From CAZSAT01 sp964604675 (GTDB lineage Bacteria > Myxococcota_A > UBA796 > CAJQPC01): a stretch of 49,302 nucleotides of DNA. Below, in pieces: positions 37,244-46,278 of the stretch; the first letter of the stretch is position 1, and every line of letters starts with the position of its first letter. A program made the translations under genes and the position numbers. The stretch covers positions 1 to 49,302 of the forward strand of contig CAZSAT010000046.1 in the NCBI GenBank assembly GCA_964604675.1, read 5' to 3'. The notes under the pieces were generated by a model that did no database searches, had not been told where the DNA came from, and worked only from the letters and a program-made list of their open reading frames with translations.

Positions 37244-38310
37244 TGCTTCGGCGTGCGCTGTGGGCGCTCTGTGCCGTGCTCGCGGTGCGCCTGATCGGGG
37301 TGGTGACCGCGCGGCCCCAGGAACCGGCGCCCCTGATGCCCGCCACGGCCGGGGCGATCACCGATCTCGGTCTGCAGTTCCACCGCCAGGGTCACGAGCG
37401 CTTCCTTCCGGTCTTCGGCGCGATCGTGGGAGGGCTCACGGCCGACGCGACGGTGCACGCCGTGGTCGCCGATGCCGAGGACGAGGCGCTGCTGCGCGCC
37501 GCCTGGCAGGAGTGGGCCCCCGAGGCCGGGCTGGAGGTCGTCAAGACCGACCACGTCATCACCTCCTGGATGAGGGATCGCCTGGCGGTGCTCGGCCGTG
37601 GCGAGCGGCTGCTGGCCCCCGTGCTGCCGGTCACCGGACCCGAGCCGCGAGCGAGGGACTGGCGGGTGCCTTGGGTGCTGGGCAATCACCTGAACCGCCC
37701 CGTGCAGAAGGCCCGCTACCGCTTCGACGGTGGTGACCTCATCGCCGACGACGAGCGGGCGTACGTGGCGGCGCCGCTGTTGGCCCGCAACCCGATGCTG
37801 CCGCGGGAGGAGCTCACGGCCTGGCTCGAGGAGGACCTCGGACGACCCGTGCTCGTGCTCGACCCTGCACCGGACCACCACATCGGCATGTTCGTGACGC
37901 CGCTGGGGCAGCGGCGGGTGATGGTCGGGGACCCCGACCTGGCGCTCTCGCTGCTCGGAGGCTCGGGGCAGGCCCTGGACGTGCATGGCCGCCTGGCGCT
38001 CACCAGCGATCTGGCGCCCTACCGTGCCGTGGCCACCCAGCTGGAGGCCGCCGGCCTGGAGGTGGTCCGCGTGCCGCTCTGGCCCAGCGCGGAGCCTTGG
38101 GTGTGGCTCTCGTACAACAACGTGCTCGCGGAGACGCGCGACGGGCGGCTCCGTGTCTGGATGCCCAGCTACGGCGTGCCCGTGCTCGACGCGGCCGCGC
38201 GCGCGGTGTGGGAGCGCGAGGGAGCCGAGGTGCTGCCCATCGACGTGTCGGAGGTGTTTCGACTGGGTGGCTCGGTCCGCTGCCTCACCGCGCCGCTGGG
38301 CCGAGCCTAG
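37243..38310 (+). CDS. Secreted guanidine-modifying (agmatine/peptidylarginine deiminase-like) enzyme
   Basis: A 355-residue protein with an N-terminal signal or anchor (LRRALWALCAVLAVRLIGVV). The body resembles the guanidino-group modifying superfamily: RFDGGDLIADDERAYV, DHHIGMFVTPLG, VGDPDLALSLLGG and the C-terminal GGSVRCLTAPL with the candidate nucleophile Cys347. In related enzymes the His is followed two residues later by Asp (HxD); here it reads His-Ile-Gly, so the catalytic Asp may be elsewhere or missing. Most relatives are cytoplasmic, so an exported member is notable. It is coupled to the preceding secreted protein. Its stop TAG shares the tetranucleotide CTAG with the stop of the convergent glycosyltransferase. 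Confidence 0.7.
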   Translation: MLRRALWALCAVLAVRLIGVVTARPQEPAPLMPATAGAITDLGLQFHRQGHERFLPVFGAIVGGLTADATVHAVVADAEDEALLRAAWQEWAPEAGLEVVKTDHVITSWMRDRLAVLGRGERLLAPVLPVTGPEPRARDWRVPWVLGNHLNRPVQKARYRFDGGDLIADDERAYVAAPLLARNPMLPREELTAWLEEDLGRPVLVLDPAPDHHIGMFVTPLGQRRVMVGDPDLALSLLGGSGQALDVHGRLALTSDLAPYRAVATQLEAAGLEVVRVPLWPSAEPWVWLSYNNVLAETRDGRLRVWMPSYGVPVLDAAARAVWEREGAEVLPIDVSEVFRLGGSVRCLTAPLGRA

Positions 38311-39203
38311 CGCCGCGGGATGTCCTGGTCCGGGCCCTCGCGGTAGGCCGCCTGACCATCGCGCAGAGCGCCGGCGAGCTTCGAGAGGGCGCCCGGGGCG
38401 CGCCACTCCGCTGCGCGCTTCGCGGCGATGCCTGCGAAGGTGGCGGCGACCCGCGGGAAGTGGCTGGGGCCGCGGTTCTTGAGCACGAAGTACGCGCAGT
38501 TGCGAAAGCGCCAGTACTCGGTGCGCAGGGCATCCTCGACCCGCACCCCGCCACTGGGCGAGCTCAGGTGCACGAGCTCGGCGTCGGGCTCGAACAGGAG
38601 CTTCCAGCCCGCCAGGCGAATGCGGGTGGAGTAGTCGGTGTCCTCGAGGAGCGCCGTGCCCGTGTACTGCCGGTCGAAGCCGCCGATCTGGCGGCACGCG
38701 CTGGCGCGGTAGCTCATGTTGGCGCCCTTCAGGGTCTCGATCTCGCAGCGATCGAAGCCCCAGAGGTTCGTGATGACCCGTCCGCCAGGTGAGATGGCGT
38801 TCACGGTGTGGTCGGCGTTGGGTCGCACCGTGCGCTCGACGATGCGGCCTGTCACGCCGCCGACCTCCGGATCGTCGTAGCAGCGCATGTGCGCGGCGAG
38901 CACGTCCCCGAGCAGGATCACGTCGTCGTCGAGGAAGAGCCAGACCTCGCCGCGGGCGATGGCCATGCCTTCGTTTCGAGCGTTGGGCAGGCCCTTCACG
39001 TCGAGGTGCAGGTAGACGATGCGCGCATCGTCGAGCTCGGCCACCAGCGCTTCGTTCGCGGCGCGCTCTTGGGGGTCGGACTGATCCACCAGGACCAGCT
39101 CCCAGTCGCGGTAGTCCTGTTCGAGCAGCTGCCGCACGGTGTCGTGGAACAGGCGCCCACGGTTCAAGGTGGGGATGATGATGCTCAGCCGGGGGTCAGC
39201 CAC
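38307..39203 (-). CDS. GT2 family glycosyltransferase
   Basis: A 298-residue inverting glycosyltransferase of the GT-A fold. The N-terminus LSIIIPTLNRGRLFHDTV, the region VKGLPNARNEGMAIARGEVWLFLDDDVIL (Asp-Asp-Asp, the metal/nucleotide-sugar motif) and the acceptor-side GTALLEDTDYSTRI (Glu-Asp) are all present. No transmembrane helix, so it acts on the inner face of the membrane, probably on cell-surface polysaccharide. GTG start. It overlaps the end of the GT4 gene by eight bases, forming a two-gene operon. Confidence 0.92.
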   Translation of the reverse strand: MADPRLSIIIPTLNRGRLFHDTVRQLLEQDYRDWELVLVDQSDPQERAANEALVAELDDARIVYLHLDVKGLPNARNEGMAIARGEVWLFLDDDVILLGDVLAAHMRCYDDPEVGGVTGRIVERTVRPNADHTVNAISPGGRVITNLWGFDRCEIETLKGANMSYRASACRQIGGFDRQYTGTALLEDTDYSTRIRLAGWKLLFEPDAELVHLSSPSGGVRVEDALRTEYWRFRNCAYFVLKNRGPSHFPRVAATFAGIAAKRAAEWRAPGALSKLAGALRDGQAAYREGPDQDIPRR

Positions 39204-40404
39204 CTCGTGCCTCCAGGACCTGCCGGTAGAGACCCCACAGCCGGTCCACGCTGCGAGCCCAGGTGAAGCGCTCCGCCACCGTGCGCTGGCCGGCGGCCTT
39301 CAGCGCCGACACGTCGGTGGTGAGGGCACGCTCCAGAGCCGATCGGAGCGCGGCCACGTCTTCGCTCGCGAACAAGAGCCCGTTGACCCCGTGCTCGAGG
39401 TAGTCGGCGGCCGCGGCCTCCACCGCGTCGGACACGATGGCGAGGGCGCCCGCGTGCATGCCTTCGAACACCACGCCGCCCACGGTCTCGCCTCGGCTCG
39501 GCAGCACGACCACCTCCGCCGCGGTCATCAGCGCCAGCAGGTGCGGCCTGCGGAGCTGCCCGAAGACGACGCGGTCGCCGAGGGGTGCCGCGAGGGCGAG
39601 CACGCGCTCGTGGAACTCGGGCTCGTTGATCGGCCCGCAGATGGCGAGCCGGACGTCGTCTCCCAACAGAGGGCCCGCCGCCTCGACCAGCAGGTCGGCG
39701 CCCTTCTGCACCGCCACGCGGCTCGGCGCGAGGATCAAGCGCTCGTCGCCCAGGCCGAGGGCGGCCCGGGCCTGCGCCCGCTCGACGTCGCCCAGCCCGG
39801 CAAACTCGCCGGGATCGACGGCCATGCCGATGTGGCAGACCACGTTGTCGAGTCCGAGGCGCTCCGCCAGCGCGGACGCGGCCTTCGGCGAGTCGGCGAT
39901 CACGAGGTCGGCGCGGTCGAGCTCGCGCCTCACCACGTGCCGCCAGTAGCGGGACCGGATCTTCTGGTTGGCGGTGTCGGCGCTGTCCAGGAAGCGCGCC
40001 AGGTAGTCCTGGGTGACGTAGTTGTTCACCACGAGCGGCGTGCCCGTGAGCCGTGCCCGGACGAGCAGGGCATCGAGGTGCACGCTCGGGTAGCCCACGC
40101 AGCCGAGCAGATCGGCGGGTTCGAACACCTCGCGCAGGAAGGCTGGGGTGACCAGGTCCTTCTCCAGCGGGTTGTGGAAGGGCAGCACCAGGCTCTCGCG
40201 CCGGTGCACCTGCACGCCCTGCTCGAGGCTGTCGCCGGCGTCGACCCGGGTGGACAGGTTGATGTTGCTGTAGGGCGTGCAGTGCACGTGGACCTCGTGA
40301 CCACGCGCGGCGAGCTCCTGGGCCTGGTGGGCCAGGATGACCTCCCCACCGCCGATGCACGGGGGGTAGAAATAGGCGAAGAAGCGGATGACCACAGCGG
40401 GCAC
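39196..40404 (-). CDS. GT4 family glycosyltransferase
   Basis: A 402-residue retaining glycosyltransferase with the GT-B fold. The N-terminus FFAYFYPPCIGGGE has the Gly-Gly loop, HEVHVHCTPYSN follows, and the C-terminal domain has ILAPSRVAVQKGADLL, PSRGETVGGVVFEGMHAGALAIVSDAV (the E-x7-E nucleotide-sugar motif). The start may be the GTG at 40404 or one three codons later (40395); the second leaves eleven bases after a minus-strand TTAGGA box and gives the typical VVIRFFAYFYPP start. It precedes the GT2 gene in one operon. Likely role: surface polysaccharide or glycolipid assembly. Confidence 0.92.
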   Translation of the reverse strand: MPAVVIRFFAYFYPPCIGGGEVILAHQAQELAARGHEVHVHCTPYSNINLSTRVDAGDSLEQGVQVHRRESLVLPFHNPLEKDLVTPAFLREVFEPADLLGCVGYPSVHLDALLVRARLTGTPLVVNNYVTQDYLARFLDSADTANQKIRSRYWRHVVRRELDRADLVIADSPKAASALAERLGLDNVVCHIGMAVDPGEFAGLGDVERAQARAALGLGDERLILAPSRVAVQKGADLLVEAAGPLLGDDVRLAICGPINEPEFHERVLALAAPLGDRVVFGQLRRPHLLALMTAAEVVVLPSRGETVGGVVFEGMHAGALAIVSDAVEAAAADYLEHGVNGLLFASEDVAALRSALERALTTDVSALKAAGQRTVAERFTWARSVDRLWGLYRQVLEARGG

Positions 40405-40420
40405 GGTCCTAACCGACGGG

Positions 40421-43033
40421 CTACCGTGCCGGAGCCTCCGCCGACGCCACGAGCCGGAAGCCCAGGCGAGGGCTCGTGAAGGCGGGGGGGTGCCCGCGCC
40501 GGGAGGCTACCCGGCAGCGGCGCTCGCCCGCGAGCCAGTGGCCTCCACGGGCGACCCGGGGCAGCTCGGGGTCGAAGTCCAGATCGCCCACACCCACCGG
40601 GATCCGGTACCGCGCGCCCTGGAGCGTCGGGCCCAGCGCGCTGAAGGGGTCGCTGCACCACTCGGCCACGTTCCCGGCGAGGTCGCGCACGCCGTAGGGG
40701 CTCGCATCCGACGGCGTCTGCCCGGCTGGCGCCGGGCCGGGTTTGCCTTCGTGGCTCTCCCGCATCACACACCAACCAGGGTCGAGGAACTCCCCCCAGG
40801 GGAAGGTGCGGCCGTCCACACCGCGCGCGGCCTTCTCCCACTCCAGCTCCGACGGCAGGCGCCAGGTCCGCCCCTCCTCCGCGGATCGCCAGCCGGCGTA
40901 GCGCTCGGCCGCGAGCCAGTCGATGCCGGTGACGGGATGCTCGGGCCCCACGGCCTCGTCGCCCAGCGGGAGCATCCAGCCGTTCAGGGTGCGGGCGTAC
41001 ATCGGTTCACCTGGACCCGCCTCCTGCCGCCTGCGGGGCAAGCAGGCGTCGACCGGGCCGCCGGTCCTGGTCAGGTGGGTCAGGAAGGCGATCCACTCCT
41101 GGTGGGTCACGCAGCGCCGTTGCATCCAGAACCCGTCGACCCAGATGCGCCGGCGGGGGAGGGCCCCGTCCGCACCCGGGTCGCCGCCGCTCCAGAACCA
41201 CCCACCAGGCACCAACACCGAGCCCGCTGGAGTGTGCTCAGGCAGCTGGATGGACCGAGCCTCGGTGCCGCCGGGGGTCACGCCGTCCCAGTGTTCCTCC
41301 CGCCCGATGTGCACGGGGTAGCGCACCTCCGCGCGTCCCTGCGCGCGGAGCAGCAGCAGGTAGCTGCCGCGCCGGATGGGGGCCCGCCGGATCGGGGTGT
41401 TGCCGACGCTGCCCTGGTAGGCGGGGACCAGGCGCCGGTCCCGCTTCCGGTAGCGGTAGATCATTACCTCGGCATCGGGGGGATCGGTGACGAGGCTCAG
41501 CTGGCCCTCGCCGTCGAGGTACCGCTCGTGCAGGGTGCGCTCGGGGTGCCCCGGGGGCAGTGCCTGTGTGTGCGCCTTGAGCAGCGCCTCGGCGCGACGC
41601 GCGAGCGGCAGGTCGCCCGCATCTTCGGCGGCCTGGTGTTCGTCCCGGTGCAGGGCGGCGAGCGCCGCGTGGGCCGCCGGGAGGTCCGGGGCCGCGGTGA
41701 AGGCCGCATAGAGCAGCTGCCTCGACTCCAGCCGTAGCTTCCCTGCCTCGTCCTCGAGCTTTCCGGCCTGGTCCTCCAGACGCCAGCCCGCCCGCTTCTC
41801 GTCGACCTCCGCGTAGGCGGGCACGCCCCTTAGCGCTTCGGCCGCCTCCCAGCGCAGCGCCTCGGCCCGCTGATCCAGCTCGCCGGCCTGCGGCCCGAGG
41901 GACTGCGCGCGGGAGAGCACCGCGAGCGCTCGCTCGCGACTGGCAGCGCCCTCCAGCCAGTCACCGATCGCGGCGGCCAGCTCGCCGGCGTGGGCGAAGC
42001 GCATGCGCTGCTGCCGGGCCATCGCGCGCTCGCAGGCCACCAAGAGCGCCTCGGGGAGCGGTGGCCCGGGTGGCCACGGCTCGAGCGGGCCAGGGGGTGG
42101 GGGCGGCCCGGCTCGCACCTTGTCGAGCACCTCGCGACCCGTGCGCCCGCTGTAGGGGGGCCGGCCGCTCAGGATCTCGTAGAGCAGGCAGCCCAGGGCG
42201 TACACGTCGGTCGTGGCGTCCAACAGGTCCACCCGTCCGCCAGCCTGCTCGGGGGCCATGTAGATCGGCGTGCCGGCCACCTGCCCCATGCGGGTCTGGT
42301 GGCCGGCGAGGCTCCGCTGGGTGACCACCGCATCCACATCGCCCGAGCTGGACTTCCCCTGGATGCGGGCGAGGCCCCAGTCCATCACGAGCACTTCACC
42401 GTGCTCGCCCACCATCACGTTCTCGGGCTTCAGGTCCCGGTGGATCACGCCGCGTTCGTGGGCGTAGGCCACCGCTTCGCAGACCCGCCGGAAGGCCTCG
42501 ACCAGCCGTCGAAACGACCAGCCGTTGGCACTTCCCCAGGCGCCGTCGGTGCTCGCCTGGTGCACCTCGCCGATCACCCGTCCGAGCGACCGGCCGCGCA
42601 CCTCCTTCATGGTGAAGTAGAAGCGCCCGTCCGGGAGCTGACCCAGCTCGTGCACCGGCACGATGCCCGGGTGGCTGAGCTGGGAGGTGGCCTGCGCCTC
42701 CTCGACGAAGCGATCGATCACGTCCGCCCGGTTCTGAAGCTCGCGCCGGACGACCTTCAGGGCGAGGGTGCGACCGAGTCCGGGGTCCCGCACGCGGCGC
42801 ACCTCGCCCATGCCGCCGAGTCCGATCAAGCCGAGGTCTTCGAAGCGGAACGAAGCCGCCTCCGGGGAGCTCGGGAGGGCTTGCGCGCCGTCGTGGGCAG
42901 GCGGGAGGGTGCTCCCGTCGCCGAGACGCTCGGTGACCAGGACCTCCACGAGCTCGGCCAGCTCACCCACCCGCTGCCGGGTCAGCCCCAGCCGGTACGC
43001 GAAGTCGAGCAAGCGGGGATCCGGCTTGGCCAT
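40421..43033 (-). CDS. Soluble Ser/Thr kinase fused to an FGE-sulfatase-like domain
   Basis: An 870-residue protein. The Hanks-type kinase spans ~65-345: IGLGGMGEV loop, Lys93, HRDLKPEN (Asp200), DWG at 218-220 in place of DFG, and YMAPEQ. A helical, Glu/Ala-rich linker (365-505) and a PEGA-like segment (DPPDAEVMIYRY) follow. Residues ~603-865 are a formylglycine-generating-enzyme-like domain (VPGGWFWSGG, RLPSELEWEKAARG, DLAGNVAEWCSDPF, ARGGHW, LGFRLV). The catalytic Cys pair of true FGEs is not evident; only Cys840 lies near the end. No transmembrane helix, so cytoplasmic. The ATG at 43033 is chosen because the longer upstream frame is antisense to the hydrolase gene. Probably a signalling protein using the FGE-like fold for binding. 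Confidence 0.9.
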   Translation of the reverse strand: MAKPDPRLLDFAYRLGLTRQRVGELAELVEVLVTERLGDGSTLPPAHDGAQALPSSPEAASFRFEDLGLIGLGGMGEVRRVRDPGLGRTLALKVVRRELQNRADVIDRFVEEAQATSQLSHPGIVPVHELGQLPDGRFYFTMKEVRGRSLGRVIGEVHQASTDGAWGSANGWSFRRLVEAFRRVCEAVAYAHERGVIHRDLKPENVMVGEHGEVLVMDWGLARIQGKSSSGDVDAVVTQRSLAGHQTRMGQVAGTPIYMAPEQAGGRVDLLDATTDVYALGCLLYEILSGRPPYSGRTGREVLDKVRAGPPPPPGPLEPWPPGPPLPEALLVACERAMARQQRMRFAHAGELAAAIGDWLEGAASRERALAVLSRAQSLGPQAGELDQRAEALRWEAAEALRGVPAYAEVDEKRAGWRLEDQAGKLEDEAGKLRLESRQLLYAAFTAAPDLPAAHAALAALHRDEHQAAEDAGDLPLARRAEALLKAHTQALPPGHPERTLHERYLDGEGQLSLVTDPPDAEVMIYRYRKRDRRLVPAYQGSVGNTPIRRAPIRRGSYLLLLRAQGRAEVRYPVHIGREEHWDGVTPGGTEARSIQLPEHTPAGSVLVPGGWFWSGGDPGADGALPRRRIWVDGFWMQRRCVTHQEWIAFLTHLTRTGGPVDACLPRRRQEAGPGEPMYARTLNGWMLPLGDEAVGPEHPVTGIDWLAAERYAGWRSAEEGRTWRLPSELEWEKAARGVDGRTFPWGEFLDPGWCVMRESHEGKPGPAPAGQTPSDASPYGVRDLAGNVAEWCSDPFSALGPTLQGARYRIPVGVGDLDFDPELPRVARGGHWLAGERRCRVASRRGHPPAFTSPRLGFRLVASAEAPAR

Positions 43034-43054
43034 CGGGTCGATGGTGCCACGGGA

Positions 43055-43060
43055 TACGAT
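43055..43060 (+). promoter_or_regulatory. -10-like TACGAT before the carbamoylase-type gene
   Basis: TACGAT (TANNNT) ends nine bases before a TTG at 43070 and 33 bases before the GTG at 43094, either of which may start the gene. The complementary strand reads GTATCC, upstream of the kinase ATG at 43033. Confidence 0.35.
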
Positions 43061-43093
43061 CCTCGGCACTTGCAGACCGAGGGCAGCGCCGAC

Positions 43094-44311
43094 GTGCACA
43101 TCGACCTGAACCGCCTGATCGGACGGCTCGACGAGCTGGCCCGGATCGGTGCCATCGAGGGTGGAGGCAGCTGCCGGTTGGCGCTCACCGACGCCGATCG
43201 CCGTGGCCGCGACCGCTTCGTCGGGTGGCTGCGCGAGCTCGGCATGGCGGTGCGCGTGGACCGCATCGGCAACGTCACCGGCACGTGGCCGCCGGGCGAT
43301 GAGCGGCCGCCCGTGATGATGGGGTCGCACCTCGACACCGTCGCCACCGGAGGCCGCTTCGACGGTGCGCTCGGCGTGCTCGCGGGGCTGGAGGTCGTGC
43401 AGACCCTCCAGGACGCCGGCCATCGGCCAGGTCGACCCCTCGCCGTGGGGGCCTTCACCAACGAGGAGGGAGCGCGCTTCCAGCCGGACATGCTCGGCAG
43501 CCTGGTCTGGGTCGGTGGCCTGTCTCTGCCGGACGCGCTCGCGCAGGTGGGAACGGACGGCTGCACGGTGGGCGAGGCCCTGGCGGGCATCGGCTACGCA
43601 GGTGAGGCCCAGGTGCCCGGCCCCACGCCCCACGCCTTCGTCGAGCTCCACGTGGAGCAGGGCCCGATCCTCGAAGAGCAGGGGGTGGACATCGGAGCAG
43701 TGGCAGGGGTGCAGGGCATCGCGTGGACCGAGCTGCACCTGGTGGGGGAGTCGAACCATGCCGGGACCTGTCCGATGCGCCTTCGGCACGACCCCGGCTA
43801 CGGAGCTGCGGCGATCGCGACCTTCGTGCGAGACATGTGCCTGCGGCTCGGAGGGGGCCAGGTGGGCACGGTCGGACGGATCGAGCTCCACCCCAACCTC
43901 ATCAACGTGGTGCCCGCCGAGGCCACCATGACCGTCGACCTGCGCAACACCGACGCGGTGATGCTCGCGCAGTCCCGGAGGGAGCTGGGGGACTTCGTGG
44001 CGGCGCTCGCTGAGCGCGAGGGACTTGAGATCGCCAGCCGCACCGTGGCCGACTTCGACCCGGTGGAGTTCGATCCCGAGCTCGTGGCGCGCATCGAGCG
44101 CATCGCGGAGGACCGTGGGCAGGGTGTCCGACGGATGGCCTCGGGCGCGGGCCACGACGCGCAGATGTTTGCTCGGGTCTGTCCGAGCGCGATGATCTTC
44201 GTGCCCAGCCGCGGCGGCATCAGCCACAACCCGGCCGAGTTCACCGAACCCCACCAGCTCCAGGCGGGCGCGGACGTGCTGCTGCAGCTCGTGCTGGAGT
44301 TCGCCGGCTGA
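43094..44311 (+). CDS. M20 amidohydrolase (N-carbamoyl-amino-acid hydrolase/allantoate amidohydrolase family)
   Basis: A 405-residue binuclear zinc amidohydrolase. The motifs are those of the hydantoinase/carbamoylase group: MGSHLDTVATGGRFDGALGV (His, Asp ligands), TNEEGARF, VELHVEQGP, HAGTCPM and SRGGISHNPAEFT. It probably hydrolyses N-carbamoyl amino acids, beta-ureidopropionate or allantoate in purine/pyrimidine breakdown; the substrate cannot be told by eye. The start is either GTG 43094, with GAGGG about ten bases upstream, or TTG 43070, nine bases after TACGAT. Cytoplasmic. It diverges from the kinase gene and precedes the membrane sulfatase by 46 bases. Confidence 0.9.
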   Translation: MHIDLNRLIGRLDELARIGAIEGGGSCRLALTDADRRGRDRFVGWLRELGMAVRVDRIGNVTGTWPPGDERPPVMMGSHLDTVATGGRFDGALGVLAGLEVVQTLQDAGHRPGRPLAVGAFTNEEGARFQPDMLGSLVWVGGLSLPDALAQVGTDGCTVGEALAGIGYAGEAQVPGPTPHAFVELHVEQGPILEEQGVDIGAVAGVQGIAWTELHLVGESNHAGTCPMRLRHDPGYGAAAIATFVRDMCLRLGGGQVGTVGRIELHPNLINVVPAEATMTVDLRNTDAVMLAQSRRELGDFVAALAEREGLEIASRTVADFDPVEFDPELVARIERIAEDRGQGVRRMASGAGHDAQMFARVCPSAMIFVPSRGGISHNPAEFTEPHQLQAGADVLLQLVLEFAG

Positions 44312-44357
44312 TCGTCCTGCGCCGCCGTCGGCACGGTGTCATCGGATAGGGAGCCCC

Positions 44358-46262
44358 GTGGGCGCAAGCATCCGAGAGGGCGTCAGCCTGGGAGTCGCAG
44401 CCGGCCTGGCCTTCTTCGGGGTCGAGGAGCTGATCAACTTCGCCGCGGCTCAGCCGGCGCTCACCTGGGGGGAGGCCCTGACCCTGGCGCCGTTCTACGC
44501 GGTCATCGCGGGGGCTGGGGCTGGAGGCTCCGCCAGCCTCGGCCGCAGCCGCGTGCTGTGTGGCTGGGGCGCGTGGGCCGCGCTCGCGGCCTTCCTGGTC
44601 GGCGGCAAGGTGGCCCACGTGCTCAACGACCGGGGCTTGCCCGGCTCCTCGGGCTTCGTCGCAGCCCTGGTCGGGGTGGTCGGTGGCCTAGCGGTGCTCG
44701 AGCTCGTGGCCCGTCGCTTGCCGGACCGACTGGCTGAGCGTGTGGTGGCCGCCGGACTGGTGACGGCCTGGGTGGCGATGGTGGGTGGCCTGACGCTGAA
44801 CCTGGCGGTGCTGGGGGCCATGCTCAGCCCTGAGGCCCTCACCGCAGACGCCATCATCCTGGTGTGCTCCGCCACGGTGGGTGCGCTGAGCTTCCGGTTC
44901 CTTCCCGTCGAGAGGCTCCTGGCCGCGTCCTGGGCGGTGGCCGCGCTCTCCTGGGCTCTGCGGGTGCCCGTGGCGGTCCTCGCCGCGCCGGCGTTGCCGC
45001 TCGGCAGCTCCGTGCAGGCGCCGCCGATCCTGTTGGTCGTGGTCGACACCCTGCGCGGCGACCGGCTCGGCTACGCCGGCTACGAGCAGCCTACGTCTCC
45101 GAACCTCGACGCGGTCGCCGACGAAGGCGTCGCCTACCTGGCGGCCCAGAGCGCAGCCCCGTGGACCCTCCCGAGCTTCGGAAGCCTGCTCACAGGTCAA
45201 CTTCCCGGGCAGCATGGCGCTGGCGTGAACCCGGGGGACGGCAACCTCGAGAGCGGTCTGGCCGCCTCGGTCCCCACGCTGGCCGAGCTGCTGGAGGGAG
45301 CGGGCTACGCCACCGCGGCGCTGGTCTCGAACGCCTACCTGAAGCGCCTGTTCGGGCTGGATCGTGGCTTCGACAGCTACGACGACGCCCTCGGGATGGG
45401 GCACACCCCGCTCGTGCTTCAGCCGCTGGACGAGCTTGGGGTCATCGTGCTCCCGGACCGCTTCTACACCCCTGCGGACCGCATGGCCGACAAGGCGCTG
45501 GCGACCCTCGACGCCCTCGATGGCGGCGCCTGGTTCCTGTTGCTCCACTTCATGGATCCCCACGGGCCGTACCTGCCGCCGGAGGAGCTGGTGCAGCGGA
45601 TGGGCACCACGTCCCACGATCCGGTGGAGAAGCTCTACGACGCCGAGATCGCCTTCATGGACCGGGAGCTGGGCCGGGTGCTCGATGCCTTGCCCGCCGA
45701 CGCCTGGGTGTTCGTCACGTCCGACCACGGGGAGGAGATGGGTGAGCATGCAGGCGCCTACCCCGACGAGCCCATCCCGGACGACAGCCGCCATGGCCAC
45801 ACGCAGTACCAGGAGTTGCTGCATGTGCCCCTCTTGGTGCGACCGCCGGGTGGGACGAAGGCGCGCCGCATCGAGCGGCCTGTGCGCAGCCTGGACCTGG
45901 TGCCGACGGTGCTCGAGATCGCCGGCTTGCCGGCGCCGGAGGGGCTCGCTGGGGTGCCCTTGTCCGAAGCCCTTGGTGGGGAAGGCCGGGACGAGCCGGC
46001 CGTGAGCGAGGCGATCCGGTACGGAACGGAACGCAAGGCGGTCCGGGATGGACGCTGGAAGCTCGTCGCTCACGCGGATCAGCTGGAGCTCTACGACCTG
46101 GAGGCGGATCCGCGCGAGCAGCGAGACGTCTCGCGCAGCCATTCCGCCGTCGTGGCGCGGCTCTCGGCGTGGCTGCCCGGGGCCAGCGAGGCGGGGGAGG
46201 CGGCGGAGGTCGACGACGCACTCCGTGAGCAGCTCGAAGCGCTGGGCTACGTGGGCGACTGA
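44358..46262 (+). CDS. Membrane-anchored sulfatase/phosphotransferase-fold protein
   Basis: A 634-residue protein. Residues 1-215 contain about six transmembrane helices. The sulfatase-fold domain then follows: ILLVVVDTLRGDRLGY (Asp230), the nucleophile region PWTLPSFGSLLTG with Thr270 in the catalytic position, FLLLHFMDPHGPY, and FVTSDHGEEMGEH. Thr instead of Cys/Ser in the same WTxPS setting occurs in the lipoprotein at 6053-7450. Membrane anchoring and a Thr nucleophile recall phosphoethanolamine or phosphoglycerol transferases, so it may modify lipids or polysaccharide rather than hydrolyse sulfate. GTG start; either GGGAG as Shine-Dalgarno or TAGGGA as -10 lies just upstream. Followed after 16 bases by the VOC gene. 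Confidence 0.88.
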   Translation: MGASIREGVSLGVAAGLAFFGVEELINFAAAQPALTWGEALTLAPFYAVIAGAGAGGSASLGRSRVLCGWGAWAALAAFLVGGKVAHVLNDRGLPGSSGFVAALVGVVGGLAVLELVARRLPDRLAERVVAAGLVTAWVAMVGGLTLNLAVLGAMLSPEALTADAIILVCSATVGALSFRFLPVERLLAASWAVAALSWALRVPVAVLAAPALPLGSSVQAPPILLVVVDTLRGDRLGYAGYEQPTSPNLDAVADEGVAYLAAQSAAPWTLPSFGSLLTGQLPGQHGAGVNPGDGNLESGLAASVPTLAELLEGAGYATAALVSNAYLKRLFGLDRGFDSYDDALGMGHTPLVLQPLDELGVIVLPDRFYTPADRMADKALATLDALDGGAWFLLLHFMDPHGPYLPPEELVQRMGTTSHDPVEKLYDAEIAFMDRELGRVLDALPADAWVFVTSDHGEEMGEHAGAYPDEPIPDDSRHGHTQYQELLHVPLLVRPPGGTKARRIERPVRSLDLVPTVLEIAGLPAPEGLAGVPLSEALGGEGRDEPAVSEAIRYGTERKAVRDGRWKLVAHADQLELYDLEADPREQRDVSRSHSAVVARLSAWLPGASEAGEAAEVDDALREQLEALGYVGD

Positions 46263-46278
46263 GCCCCAGGAGAGGTCC

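Noticed and set aside
43034..44254. N-terminal extension of the kinase-FGE protein to 1277 residues
   Set aside because: The extension is exactly antisense to the carbamoylase-type gene, which has all its metal-binding motifs. The kinase begins naturally at MAKPDPRLLDF.
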